NCBI GenBank assembly: GCA_002068015.1
Contig: MVRV01000038.1
Span: forward strand, 1 to 64,000
Source of the DNA: Smithella sp. PtaU1.Bin162
GTDB lineage: Bacteria > Desulfobacterota > Syntrophia > Syntrophales > Smithellaceae
Length of the DNA stretch: 64,000 bases
Direction of reading: 5' to 3'
The notes under the pieces were generated by a model. That model worked only from the letters and a program-made list of their open reading frames with translations. It was not told the origin of the DNA and searched no databases. Of this stretch, positions 53,170-62,030 are shown piece by piece (positions within the stretch are counted from its first letter, which is position 1; every line of letters starts with the position of its first letter). The position numbers and the translations under genes are program-made.

Positions 53170-54248
53170 GTTTCACCTTCCGCTTTCGGATAAGATCCGA
53201 GAATTTTCAGAAAAGTCGTTTTTTTTCGCAATTTGGACAGGCAGTCCTTAATTTTTTTATCGGCAATATGGCCGACAATATCGACGAAAAAGAGATATTC
53301 CCACAATCTCTCGCGAACCGGATGAGACTCAATTTTAATCAGGTTTATACCGCGCCTGGCAAAAGGATCAAGCGAGCGGTGCAATGATCCCGGAGAATGA
53401 GGCGTTGCATAAACCAGGGAAGTCTTATCCCTGCCGGTGGCGGCACTTTCTCCGTTACCGATAACCAGAAACCGCGTCGTATTGGAATTATTGTCCTCAA
53501 TGCCCCGGGCCAGTATATTCATGCCTTTTTCGGAAGCAGCCAGCGAACTGCCGATAGCCGCCTCGGTCTTTTTCCCTTTAATCATGCAGGCGGCAGCGGC
53601 CGTACTCTCCACCTCATGCAGCGTACAGGAAGGCAGATTGGTCGTAAGCCAGGTGCGGCACTGCGCCAGAGCCTGCGGATGCGAATATATTCTTTTAATG
53701 CTCTTCATATCTTTGGCCGAAGAAATCAGGCACTGGCAGATTCGCAGATATATTTCCGCCCGGATTTTGAGCGGTGTTGCAATAAGCCGGTCCAGCGTCA
53801 CATTTACTGAACCTTCCTGTGAATTTTCCACAGGAACCACACCCCAGTCGGTGAGCCCTCTTTCCAGTTCATCAAACACATGAGCAATGCCGGGCTGCGG
53901 AATATAACGGCTGGAATCACCAAAATGCCGGCGGGCCGCCAGATGGGAAAATGACGCTTCCGGTCCCAGAAAAGCAACTGTTGTCGGTTTCTGTAATTTC
54001 CGGGAAGCTGAAATAATTTCCCGGAAAATCGAATTCACGGCGTTGGACGGCAACGGCCCGCAATTGAGTTCCTGCAGATAATTATATACTCTCGCTTCCT
54101 GTGAAGGATCATATACATCCAATCCCGCCCGGCCTTTGACTTCGCCGATCCGGACGGATATCTGCGAGCGTTCATTTAAAAGCCGGATAATCTCCCCGTC
54201 TTTTTCTTTCATACTTTCCCGCAATTTTTCGAGCCGTGATTTCATCAT
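53166..54248 (-). CDS. pheA: Chorismate mutase / prephenate dehydratase (P-protein)
   Basis: This 360-residue bifunctional enzyme leads chorismate to phenylpyruvate. Residues 1 to about 85 are an AroQ-type chorismate mutase (L-L-N-E-R-S-Q-I-S-V-R-I-G-E-V-K). The dehydratase begins V-A-F-L-G-P-E-A-S-F-S-H and has P-V-E-N-S-Q-E-G-S-V and S-N-T-T-R-F. The C-terminal ACT domain carries G-S-L-H and E-S-H-P, variants of the GALH and ESRP phenylalanine-binding motifs, so feedback inhibition by Phe is likely. It lies four bases into aroB. Confidence 0.95.
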   Translation of the reverse strand: MMKSRLEKLRESMKEKDGEIIRLLNERSQISVRIGEVKGRAGLDVYDPSQEARVYNYLQELNCGPLPSNAVNSIFREIISASRKLQKPTTVAFLGPEASFSHLAARRHFGDSSRYIPQPGIAHVFDELERGLTDWGVVPVENSQEGSVNVTLDRLIATPLKIRAEIYLRICQCLISSAKDMKSIKRIYSHPQALAQCRTWLTTNLPSCTLHEVESTAAAACMIKGKKTEAAIGSSLAASEKGMNILARGIEDNNSNTTRFLVIGNGESAATGRDKTSLVYATPHSPGSLHRSLDPFARRGINLIKIESHPVRERLWEYLFFVDIVGHIADKKIKDCLSKLRKKTTFLKILGSYPKAEGET

Positions 54249-55336
54249 TTCATTCCTTCAATTACTGCAGAGGTAATTTTATCATCAATGCCGCCATTGA
54301 CAAAGGGCATTCCAATCTTTTTGAGTAAAACAAAATGGACAACGTCACCATCTTTCTTTTTATCCGTTTTCAGTCGGGACATTATCCCCCTCGTGGAAAG
54401 GGAAACAGGTATCCGGCCGGGCAGGCCGGCTTTCCCGATGAGATCTTCAATCCTCTTGCACTCTGCGGATTCAAGATAACCGACATTTTCCGAAATCCGG
54501 GCGGCGGCAGTCATCCCCAGAGCAACGGCTTCGCCGTGGGCAATGCTGAAGGCTGATTCCGATTCTATTGCATGACCCAGCGTATGGCCGTAATTGAGAA
54601 TACGGCGCAGGCCTTGTTCTTTTTCATCAATTTCCACTATGGACTTCTTGATACGGCAACAGCCCTCGACAAGCTTTAACAATAATGCAGGGTCTTTTCT
54701 TTTTACCTGCTCGATATTATTTTCCAGTAAAGAAAATATTTTTTCATCATCAATGATGCCGTATTTGATAATTTCCGCAAGTCCATTCTTGAATTCTTTT
54801 TCCGGCAGTGTCGTAAGATAATGCAAATCGGTAAAAACAGCCCGCGGCTGATAGAAAGTCCCCAGCAGATTCTTTCCGGAAGGAAGATCAACGGCGGTCT
54901 TTCCGCCGATGCTGCTGTCCACCTGAGCCAGCAGAGTGGTTGGAATCTGAATATAGGGAACTGAGCGCATGAATATGGAAGCGACGAAGCCTGCCATATC
55001 CCCGACTACACCGCCGCCCAGAGCAAGAAGCAGTGAATTTCTATCCGCCCCCAGGTCAAGCAGCTTTTCTGCAATTTCCATGGCGGTATCGATGTTTTTC
55101 GAATGTTCTCCTGCCGGAAATTCGATCATATCCACGGTAAGCCCTGCCGTCTTTAATGCCGCAATCAGTTTGGCACTGTGCAGAGGGCCGACATTATCAT
55201 CAGTAACAATAATATACCGGCCGGCCTTGTGGTTTTTGGCAATCAAAAGCGCCATCCGGTCAAGGATGGAATTACCTATCCGGATTTCATGAGAGGACAG
55301 AGTTTTTTTATCGAGATTGACTTTCATCGACCGCAT
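54245..55336 (-). CDS. aroB: 3-dehydroquinate synthase
   Basis: This 363-residue NAD- and metal-dependent enzyme cyclises DAHP. The motifs G-G-G-V-V-G-D-M-A-G-F, P-T-T-L-L-A-Q-V-D-S-S-I-G-G-K-T and the metal histidine segment N-Y-G-H-T-L-G-H-A-I-E are intact. The ATG at 55336 follows GGAG by seven bases; a second ATG three codons in is possible. It starts 12 bp after the DAHP synthase stop. Confidence 0.96.
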   Translation of the reverse strand: MRSMKVNLDKKTLSSHEIRIGNSILDRMALLIAKNHKAGRYIIVTDDNVGPLHSAKLIAALKTAGLTVDMIEFPAGEHSKNIDTAMEIAEKLLDLGADRNSLLLALGGGVVGDMAGFVASIFMRSVPYIQIPTTLLAQVDSSIGGKTAVDLPSGKNLLGTFYQPRAVFTDLHYLTTLPEKEFKNGLAEIIKYGIIDDEKIFSLLENNIEQVKRKDPALLLKLVEGCCRIKKSIVEIDEKEQGLRRILNYGHTLGHAIESESAFSIAHGEAVALGMTAAARISENVGYLESAECKRIEDLIGKAGLPGRIPVSLSTRGIMSRLKTDKKKDGDVVHFVLLKKIGMPFVNGGIDDKITSAVIEGMK

Positions 55337-55348
55337 ATATTTACTCCA

Positions 55349-56359
55349 TTAACGTTTTATTACCGCCGCCAGCATTCTTAATTCATCCATCAGCTGATAG
55401 AATTTTTCCGGCTTCAATGATTGCATACCGTCGGAAACAGCCAGCTCCGGCTGCGGATGCACTTCTACAATAAGGCCATCGGCGCCTACTGCCATTGCCG
55501 CCCTGCTTAGCGGAATGACAAGTCTCCAATGTCCGGCGGCGTGACTGGGATCAATAACAACAGGCAAATGCGTCAGGCTTTTTAATACGGGAACGGCACT
55601 GATATCAAGAGTGTTGCGAGTCGCCGTTTCGAACGTCCGGATGCCGCGCTCACATAAAACCACGTTAGGGTTACCCGACGACAGGATGTATTCCGCCGAC
55701 ATCAGCAATTCCTCAATTGTCGTCATCATACCCCTTTTCAGGAGCACTGGTTTTCTCGACTGGCCGACCTTCTTGAGCAGAGCAAAATTCTGCACATTAC
55801 GCGCGCCTATTTGCAGCATATCGGCATATGATTCAACCAGATCAACGTCGGCCGGATTAATTACCTCCGTAACAACAGGCATAGAGGAGCGCTCGCGAAC
55901 CTGTTCAAGGAGTTTCAAACCTTCTTCTTCCATGCCCTGGAAACTGTAGGGCGATGTGCGCGGTTTGTAAGCACCTCCCCTGAGAATATGTGCGCCGCCT
56001 TTCTTCACGATATACGCGCTTTCCATTAATTGCTCTTCGCTTTCAATGGAGCAGGGTCCGGCCATCACTACAAACTCCGGTCCGCCGATCCGCACGGAAC
56101 TCACATCAACAATTGTATCACCCTCGTGTGATTCACGGCTGGCCAGTTTGTATGGTTTCAAAATGGACATGGTTTTTTCCACTCCCGGCAAAGATTCCGC
56201 ATATTTTAATATTCCCTTCTCGCGGCTATCACCGACCGCCCCGATAATGGTTCTTTCCACTCCCCGCGAAGGATGGGCTTTATAACCGACGGATTCGATC
56301 CAGCGGATCACATCCTCAATCTGTTTTTCCGTCGCCTGATTTTTCATTACAATAATCAT
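55349..56359 (-). CDS. aroF: 3-deoxy-7-phosphoheptulonate (DAHP) synthase, type I-beta
   Basis: This 336-residue enzyme makes DAHP from PEP and erythrose-4-phosphate, the entry to aromatic biosynthesis. Residues 1 to about 75 form the ferredoxin-like regulatory domain found in T. maritima-type enzymes, which mediates feedback by Tyr or Phe. The catalytic barrel follows with [30 protein letters not shown] and [14 protein letters not shown] precedes the ATG. It heads an eight-gene operon and lies directly behind a leader with an aromatic-rich ORF and terminators. Confidence 0.96.
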   Translation of the reverse strand: MIIVMKNQATEKQIEDVIRWIESVGYKAHPSRGVERTIIGAVGDSREKGILKYAESLPGVEKTMSILKPYKLASRESHEGDTIVDVSSVRIGGPEFVVMAGPCSIESEEQLMESAYIVKKGGAHILRGGAYKPRTSPYSFQGMEEEGLKLLEQVRERSSMPVVTEVINPADVDLVESYADMLQIGARNVQNFALLKKVGQSRKPVLLKRGMMTTIEELLMSAEYILSSGNPNVVLCERGIRTFETATRNTLDISAVPVLKSLTHLPVVIDPSHAAGHWRLVIPLSRAAMAVGADGLIVEVHPQPELAVSDGMQSLKPEKFYQLMDELRMLAAVIKR

Positions 56360-56380
56360 TTCTTTTTCCTCCTGAAAATC

Positions 56381-56410
56381 AAAAAGGCCATGGCTTTTGC
56401 CGCCATGGCC
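56381..56410 (-). terminator. aro leader terminator (hairpin 2)
   Basis: On the minus strand GGCCATGGC pairs over 9 bp with GCCATGGCC around a 7-base loop, followed by TTTTTGATTTT. It sits 22 bp before the DAHP synthase start and after the leader ORF, so it is a premature terminator. All arms contain the self-complementary GCCATGGC core, so they can swap partners with hairpin 1. Confidence 0.8.
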
Positions 56411-56424
56411 TCTAAAGGTAGAAA

Positions 56425-56455
56425 AGCCATGGGGGCTTTCGCTCTACCCATGGCT
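56425..56455 (-). promoter_or_regulatory. aro leader hairpin 1 (possible first terminator)
   Basis: AGCCATGGG and CCCATGGCT pair over 9 bp around a 13-base loop, followed by TTTTC. The arms are the same as those of the dapA leader terminator. The 3' arm could pair with the 5' arm of hairpin 2, giving an antiterminator. A second alternative pairs GGGTAGA in the loop with TCTACCT beyond the stem. Confidence 0.6.
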
Positions 56456-56476
56456 GTTTTGGTGTGTTAATTTACC

Positions 56477-56572
56477 TTAACAAGTCCTCCTCAACAACGG
56501 GCAGACCGATGCAAAATAGGTATAAAACCAATAACCATAAAAATTAATATTTGCGTTTATTTTTCCGTCCAT
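56477..56572 (-). CDS. Putative aromatic-rich leader peptide of the aro operon
   Basis: A 31-codon ORF begins about 25 bp after the predicted transcription start, with AAGG about 11 bp before its ATG. Residues 11-20 read F-Y-G-Y-W-F-Y-T-Y-F (codons at 56513-56542): three Phe, four Tyr and one Trp among ten residues. It ends V-C-P-L-L-R-R-T-C. Its place between a consensus promoter and two terminator-like hairpins ahead of the DAHP synthase gene is that of a classical attenuation leader sensing charged tRNA-Phe, -Tyr and -Trp. Expression is not shown by sequence alone. Confidence 0.78.
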   Translation of the reverse strand: MDGKINANINFYGYWFYTYFASVCPLLRRTC

Positions 56573-56603
56573 TGTAAAAAAACCTTACTTTTTATTATGG
56601 CTC

Positions 56604-56632
56604 TCTATAAACAAACCGGAAATTCTTGTCAA
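56604..56632 (-). promoter_or_regulatory. Sigma-70 promoter of the aro operon
   Basis: On the minus strand TTGACA (56632-56627) and TATAGA (56609-56604) are separated by exactly 17 bases. Transcription would start near 56597 and read into the leader ORF. Confidence 0.85.
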
Positions 56633-56726
56633 GGAATAATTTATTGCAATATTTAACTGTTCAGCCAAACAATTGTTGTTTTTATTTTTTTTCAGCTAAA
56701 ATTATCTTTAAAAACGGCTTTTGTTA

Positions 56727-59297
56727 TCAATCTTTCAACAGTTCCACATGTTTCTTAACGGATATGATTTTCACAATTTCAAACCAGGCAACGCTTAACA
56801 TTCCCGTAACGGCAGCGGTTATAATATCGAGAGAATGCATCGGAGCAAAGTGAAACATCTTCTGCAGGAAAGGCACGTAAATGACCAATCCCAGAAAAAG
56901 AACCGCTCCCAGCATTACCCATTTCAATGCCGGATTGGGGACACGCAGGGAAGACAGAATACTTTTACACCAGCTCCGGTTGGTGAGAATAAGACACAGG
57001 TTGGAGACAATGAGCGCAAAAAACGACAATGTTCTTGCTTCAGCAACCGTTTGTTCCAAAGCCAAAGCTACTTTATACACGGCGATAATCACGGCAAAGG
57101 AAAAAAGCCCCTGCAGGACACTCAACAGTAAAAGCCGTTTTCCGAAGAGCGGTTCGGCGGGATCCCGGGGTGGTCTTTGCATCGTATTTGCTTCTTCCTT
57201 TTCCTGTTCAAATACTATGGAACAAGCCGGATCAATCAAAAGCTCCAAAAATAAAATATGCACGGGGTATAATATCACCGGCCAGCCCAGTAAAACAGGG
57301 ATCAGTGCGATTCCTGCAATCGGAATATGCACACTGATAATATAAGCCATGGCCTTTTTCAGATTATCAAAAATACGCCGCCCCAATCTTACGGCTGCGA
57401 CAATCGAGGCAAAATCATCTTTCAGAAGAACGATAGCGGAAGATTCTCTGGCCACATCCGTGCCTCTCTCTCCCATGGCCACACCGATATGAGACGATTT
57501 TAAAGCCGGGGCATCATTGACACCGTCTCCGGTCATGGCTACAATTTCTCCTTTTGCTTTTAAAGCATTCACGAGCAATAGTTTCTGCTCGGGAACAACC
57601 CGGGAAAAGATATTTACTTCGCTTATCTTATCTTTCAATTCGTCGGGATTCATTGCCGAAAGTTCCGGCCCGCTGATAATCCGGTCGATGTTTGCAAGCC
57701 CAATCTGCCGGGCAATGTTTTGTGCCGTTACCGGATAATCACCGGTGATCATCACTACACGAATACCGGCCCGGTAACATTCCTTGATCGCCTCCGGTAC
57801 CGAATCCCTTACCGGATCGGCAAGGCCGATCAACCCGACAAATTCAAATTCAAAATCATGTTGATTCCCGGGAAGGATATTTTTATTAAACTTAGCCTTG
57901 GCTACACCCAGCACGCGTAAGCCGTCTCTCGCGATGGCATCGACTTTAACCGCCAGGTTGTCTTTTTCTCGTAATTCCAAGTGACAAAGATCGAAGATTG
58001 CTTCAGGAGCTCCCTTGGCCGACACATAATAAGCTCCCGTTTCCGGATGTTTATACACATGTGATAACGACAAAAGCTCTCTGGAGAGAGGATATTCTTC
58101 AAGAATATTCCAGCCTGCATGCAGATGTTCCGTACTGTATAGAGTTTTACGTCCCAGTTCATGCAGCGCTTTCTCCATCGGATCAAAAGGATCTTTCTTA
58201 CTGGCGAGTATTCCATATTCAATCAATTCATGAAAAATTTCCGGAAGACTGGAAATCGAACTGTCTGAAATGTCGTAAATTTCGTTATTGCTGAATATTT
58301 TTTTGATGCTCATCCGATTTTGCGTCAGTGTCCCCGTTTTATCCACGCACAAAACCGTAGCCGCTCCCAGTGTTTCAATGGCCGCAACCCTGCGTGTCAG
58401 CACCTGCTTTTTAGACATCCGCCAGGCGCCCAGAGCCAGAAATATAGTCAGCACTACGGGGAATTCCTCCGGCAACATAGCCATGGCAAGCGTTATGCCG
58501 GCAAGTATTCCGTTCAGCCAATCGCCCCTCATCATTCCATAAACGCAGATAAGAATTAAACTCAATACGGCGGCAAAGATAAAAACGGTCTTGACGATTT
58601 TACCGGTTTCTTTCTGCAGAGTTGTTTTTTCCTCTTCGATGTTATGGAGGGCTTTGCCGATTTTTCCGATTTCCGTATCAAGACCACAGGAAAGCACTTT
58701 GGCCACACCCTGCCCCTGTACAATCAGACTTCCGGAATAGATAAAGGGAAGATCATCGCCGCCCGGACGTGTAATTGTGAGATCAGCCTCTGCCTGCGGG
58801 CTTTTCCTGACCGGCATGGATTCCCCGGTCAGGAGCGATTCATCAACAGTCAGGTTCATATCCCAGATCAGGACGGCATCGGCGGGAATTCTGTCGCCCT
58901 CTCTGATTATGATGAGGTCGCCGGGAACGACTTCTCTTCCGGCGATGCGTTTTTCCGCACCGTCACGGATAACAAGAGCCCGCGGGCTCGCCAGATCCTT
59001 CAAGGCATCAAGCGCTTTTTCCGTTTTATTTTCCTGATAGATGGTTATGCCGATGATTACAAAAACAAACCCCAGCAGCATCAGAGCTTCTTCAACATCG
59101 CCCAGGATAAGATATAAAGTACCGCAGGCAACAAGCAGTAAAAACATCGGCTCCTTGAAGATTTCCAGCATTATCTTGATTATGCTGCGTTTTTTTGCGG
59201 AAGGCAGTTCATTATAGCCGCACTTCTTCAGGCGCTCCGCTGCTTCAGCGGAAGACAAGCCTTGCAGTGTTTTAATGTCCTGTTCTGATATTTTCAT
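56727..59297 (-). CDS. Cation-translocating P-type ATPase (P2-like)
   Basis: This 856-residue ATPase has the N-terminal cation-ATPase domain, the actuator loop T-G-E-S near residue 160, the phosphorylation motif D-K-T-G-T-L-T-Q, the hinge T-G-D-G-V-N-D-A-P-A-L-K and a C-terminal set of membrane helices. It belongs to the P2 (Ca, Na/K, H) side rather than the heavy-metal side, with no C-P-C motif. In the fourth membrane helix, where Ca pumps read P-E-G-L-P, this one has P-E-E-F-P. The ion is therefore uncertain. The next gene upstream encodes a MarR regulator. Confidence 0.9.
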   Translation of the reverse strand: MKISEQDIKTLQGLSSAEAAERLKKCGYNELPSAKKRSIIKIMLEIFKEPMFLLLVACGTLYLILGDVEEALMLLGFVFVIIGITIYQENKTEKALDALKDLASPRALVIRDGAEKRIAGREVVPGDLIIIREGDRIPADAVLIWDMNLTVDESLLTGESMPVRKSPQAEADLTITRPGGDDLPFIYSGSLIVQGQGVAKVLSCGLDTEIGKIGKALHNIEEEKTTLQKETGKIVKTVFIFAAVLSLILICVYGMMRGDWLNGILAGITLAMAMLPEEFPVVLTIFLALGAWRMSKKQVLTRRVAAIETLGAATVLCVDKTGTLTQNRMSIKKIFSNNEIYDISDSSISSLPEIFHELIEYGILASKKDPFDPMEKALHELGRKTLYSTEHLHAGWNILEEYPLSRELLSLSHVYKHPETGAYYVSAKGAPEAIFDLCHLELREKDNLAVKVDAIARDGLRVLGVAKAKFNKNILPGNQHDFEFEFVGLIGLADPVRDSVPEAIKECYRAGIRVVMITGDYPVTAQNIARQIGLANIDRIISGPELSAMNPDELKDKISEVNIFSRVVPEQKLLLVNALKAKGEIVAMTGDGVNDAPALKSSHIGVAMGERGTDVARESSAIVLLKDDFASIVAAVRLGRRIFDNLKKAMAYIISVHIPIAGIALIPVLLGWPVILYPVHILFLELLIDPACSIVFEQEKEEANTMQRPPRDPAEPLFGKRLLLLSVLQGLFSFAVIIAVYKVALALEQTVAEARTLSFFALIVSNLCLILTNRSWCKSILSSLRVPNPALKWVMLGAVLFLGLVIYVPFLQKMFHFAPMHSLDIITAAVTGMLSVAWFEIVKIISVKKHVELLKD

Positions 59298-59487
59298 AAA
59301 TTACTCTTTGGCCGGAGGCACCGTTTGTGCTTAAATAATCGCGAAATTATAAATTGTGTTGACCTGGATTAAATAATTTTCCGGAATTTTTTCTCTGCAC
59401 AGGCTAAATGCACAGATATTTCTGCAATCATCTTTCTCCTATCGAATAGCAGCCGATATTCAATCATTTGTTTACACAAACCAACTA

Positions 59488-59934
59488 TTAATCCAAAACA
59501 AATCGGCTTTTCGATACCACTTTATTTAAAATAACAACCAGTGCTTGAAGATCGTGATCATCCAGATTGTTCTTGAATAGGTCGGCTATTCTGCTATGGG
59601 CTTTGTTGTGCATCTTGACAAGTTTTTTCCCTCTGGCACTCAAGTGAACATGGAAAGATCGCCTGTCCTTATCTGATTGAAACTTTTGAATGTAACCCTT
59701 GCCGGCTAGTTTATCCACAATTGCCGTAACGGACGGCTTGCTTAATTTCAATGCTTCGGCAATTTCCCCTAAATTGGGATTACTAAGTTTGTTGATTACG
59801 TCAATATACTCAAGCTGACGTGGAGTAAGGCCTTCATCTCCATATTTTTCGCCAAACCGTGTTTCCCAGTCGCCAATTATCTTAGTTGTTATTTCGATTA
59901 ACTCTACCAGAGAATACGGCATAAGCTCGCTCAT
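59488..59934 (-). CDS. MarR-family transcriptional regulator
   Basis: This 148-residue protein has the MarR winged helix: L-T-P-R-Q-L-E-Y-I near residue 36, L-G-E-I-A-E-A-L-K-L-S-K-P-S-V-T-A-I-V-D-K-L as the helix-turn-helix and the wing D-K-D-R-R-S-F. It lies upstream of the P-type ATPase on the same strand (190 bp gap) and may control it. A perfect palindrome just before its start suggests autoregulation. Confidence 0.88.
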   Translation of the reverse strand: MSELMPYSLVELIEITTKIIGDWETRFGEKYGDEGLTPRQLEYIDVINKLSNPNLGEIAEALKLSKPSVTAIVDKLAGKGYIQKFQSDKDRRSFHVHLSARGKKLVKMHNKAHSRIADLFKNNLDDHDLQALVVILNKVVSKSRFVLD

Positions 59935-59937
59935 TAG

Positions 59938-59955
59938 TTAGTTTATGTGAACTAA
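59938..59955 (-). promoter_or_regulatory. Candidate MarR operator
   Basis: TTAGTT-TATGTG-AACTAA is an 18-bp site with perfect 6-bp arms, three bases upstream of the MarR start codon. Position and symmetry suit autorepression. MarR sites are commonly such AT-rich palindromes of 16-20 bp. Confidence 0.5.
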
Positions 59956-60055
59956 ATATAATTTATGCAAGCTTTTGTCAATAAATATTTCCTGATAAGC
60001 ATAAATTGAATATTAAAATATGCAGGTCCAGACCAGCTGAGCAGCCAGTCCAGGA

Positions 60056-60176
60056 GGCTGTTGAAAAAGGCTCATCTGTGGCGTAACGCTTCGGCTCTCG
60101 CTGCTCGCATACCTCTAAAGCATGCTCCGCTGACCGATCCTCGCGATGCCTGGCAACCAAACTTTTTTGAACAGCC
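60056..60176 (-). repeat. 120-bp element with terminal inverted repeats, copy 2
   Basis: It begins GGCTGTTGAAAAAGG and ends CTTTTTTGAACAGCC, in the opposite orientation to the copy at 12205-12324. The first 23 bp are identical to the complement of that copy's far end; the interior is more diverged. It lies in the 350-bp gap between rfbD and the MarR gene. Confidence 0.75.
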
Positions 60177-60284
60177 TGCAAAGCAGTGGTTTTTCAACAC
60201 TCTGTCAGACCTGATAATATTCCGTGCCGGGAATAACCGAAGGCTTTATAAAACCATTTTTCTTCAGGCTTTTCAAATATCCTG

Positions 60285-61130
60285 CTAATATTTCATGTTT
60301 TTTAAATAATCCTGCAGTGCCAGCTGCCAGGGTTGCATCGTTTTGCCGGTGGCCGCAATAAACTTCTGCATACTCAAAACACTGTAATGAGGCCGCTTCG
60401 CCGGCCGCGGAAGATCGGCTGATTTTATGGGCAGCACCTGCACTCCACCGATTCCCGATTCCTGCAATATTTTTAGCGTAAACTGATACCAGCTGCAGTT
60501 TCCCCGATTGGTTATATGAAATACTCCGGTAAGATTTTTCTCGATGAGCAGTTCCGTCGCCGCCGCCAAGTCTTTGGTATAAGTAGGCGAACCGATCTGA
60601 TCGTCAACAACTTCCAGTTTATCTGACGTTTGGGCTTTTGCCAAAATCGTCCGTACAAAATTCTTACCGTTTTTACCGTAGAGCCACTCTGTCCGAATCA
60701 GAACATAATTACGCGAAAGCTCCTGCAGATAACGTTCACCGGCCAGTTTGGAAGCACCGTAAACATTGATGGGATTGCAGATGGAGTCTTCCCGGTAAGG
60801 CTTGACGCCCTCGCCGTCAAAAACATAATCCGTACTGAAATGAACAATACGGATATTTTTTTCGTTGCAGGCTTCGGCAATATTTTTCACTGCCTCCGCA
60901 TTAACGGCAAAACATTCGTCTTTGGTCTTTTCACAGCCGTCAACATCCGTATAAGCGGCGGCATTGATCACAAGGTCGGGAACATTTTCATTGATTGCTT
61001 TTCGGCATTCCTCTTTGGAAGTAATGTCAATTTCATCTTTGTCCAGTCCGGTAATTTGATATTTTCCTGCAAATCGCAAAAAAAGGTCATTCCCCAACAT
61101 GCCCTTATGGCCGAGCAGCAATATTTTCAT
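60285..61130 (-). CDS. rfbD: dTDP-4-dehydrorhamnose reductase
   Basis: This 281-residue short-chain dehydrogenase makes dTDP-L-rhamnose for cell-surface polysaccharide. It has the NADPH motif G-H-K-G-M-L-G, the S-T-D-Y-V-F-D-G segment, the catalytic Y-G-A-S-K and G-V-F-H-I-T-N near the end. The other rhamnose genes (rfbA, B, C) are not in the window; instead the gene follows truA by one base and is co-transcribed with it. Confidence 0.93.
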   Translation of the reverse strand: MKILLLGHKGMLGNDLFLRFAGKYQITGLDKDEIDITSKEECRKAINENVPDLVINAAAYTDVDGCEKTKDECFAVNAEAVKNIAEACNEKNIRIVHFSTDYVFDGEGVKPYREDSICNPINVYGASKLAGERYLQELSRNYVLIRTEWLYGKNGKNFVRTILAKAQTSDKLEVVDDQIGSPTYTKDLAAATELLIEKNLTGVFHITNRGNCSWYQFTLKILQESGIGGVQVLPIKSADLPRPAKRPHYSVLSMQKFIAATGKTMQPWQLALQDYLKNMKY

Positions 61131-61131
61131 T

Positions 61132-61869
61132 TCAATACTTGACCTCCTTTAAATAAAGGCCGCAGGCGGGAGCAGTAATCCCGGCAATATTCCGGTCACG
61201 GGAGTCAATTATTGCCTTAATATCTTCCGGCGGACGTTTACCCCGGCCGACTTCCACAAGCGTGCCGACAATGTTACGCACCATATACTTTAAAAAACCC
61301 CGCGCCTCAATGGTTATATCGAGCAACCCTTCTTCATCTCTTTCAATATTTACTCCTGTAACCGTTCTTATCCGATCCTTAACATGACTGCCCGTCGCAC
61401 AAAAGCAGGAAAAGTCGTGCGTACCGATCAGATAGCGGCCGGCCTCATTCATCTGCAATAAATTGAGCGGGTGATGAATGAACCAGAAATAATTGCGTCC
61501 GAGAGCCGGGCGCAAACGCTTATTGCAGATTCTATAAACATAAATTTTACCCCGGGCATCGTGCTGAGCATGAAATACGTCGGCAACTTCTTCCAGGGCT
61601 TTAACAACAATATCCCGCGGTAGTAATCCATTAACTCCGCGAAATAAAATTTCTGCAGGCAGACGGGTATGGCTTTTAAAGCTCGCCACCTGATTTAAGG
61701 CATGCACTCCGGCATCTGTTCTCCCTGAACCAATCACAACCACTTTTTCACGAGTAATCAGCCCGATCGTCTCTTCCATGACCTGTTGAATGGAAATGCC
61801 GTTATCCTGACGCTGCCAGCCGCAGTAGTTGGTACCGTCATATTCCAGGACTATCTTAAAATTGCGCAT
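61132..61869 (-). CDS. truA: tRNA pseudouridine(38-40) synthase
   Basis: This 245-residue enzyme modifies the anticodon stem-loop of tRNAs. The catalytic aspartate lies in S-G-R-T-D-A-G-V-H-A, and other family blocks are Y-D-G-T-N-Y-C-G-W-Q-R-Q and R-A-R/R-G-F-L-K-Y-M-V-R-N-I-V-G-T. The family length is normal. The rfbD start lies one base after its stop. Confidence 0.95.
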   Translation of the reverse strand: MRNFKIVLEYDGTNYCGWQRQDNGISIQQVMEETIGLITREKVVVIGSGRTDAGVHALNQVASFKSHTRLPAEILFRGVNGLLPRDIVVKALEEVADVFHAQHDARGKIYVYRICNKRLRPALGRNYFWFIHHPLNLLQMNEAGRYLIGTHDFSCFCATGSHVKDRIRTVTGVNIERDEEGLLDITIEARGFLKYMVRNIVGTLVEVGRGKRPPEDIKAIIDSRDRNIAGITAPACGLYLKEVKY

Positions 61870-61902
61870 AATATTTCAACAACCGGTATGTGGATTACGG
61901 AT

Positions 61903-61955
61903 CCTCTCCGATAGCAGCAATCTACGGGGAATATGACCCCGGGATCCCGAAGCCG
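61903..61955 (+). repeat. Dispersed composite repeat, copy E (fragment)
   Basis: GATAGCAGCAATCTACGGGG, then GAATATGACCCCGGGATCCC, match the middle of copies B and D, after which similarity is lost. It lies between truA and the pgk terminator. Confidence 0.6.
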
Positions 61956-62030
61956 CTGACATCGGCCTGCGCCGGGGCAGGCTATGCCGGCAAATTCAGC
62001 CTGCGTGCGCGAAGTGGTTACTAAAAATAA

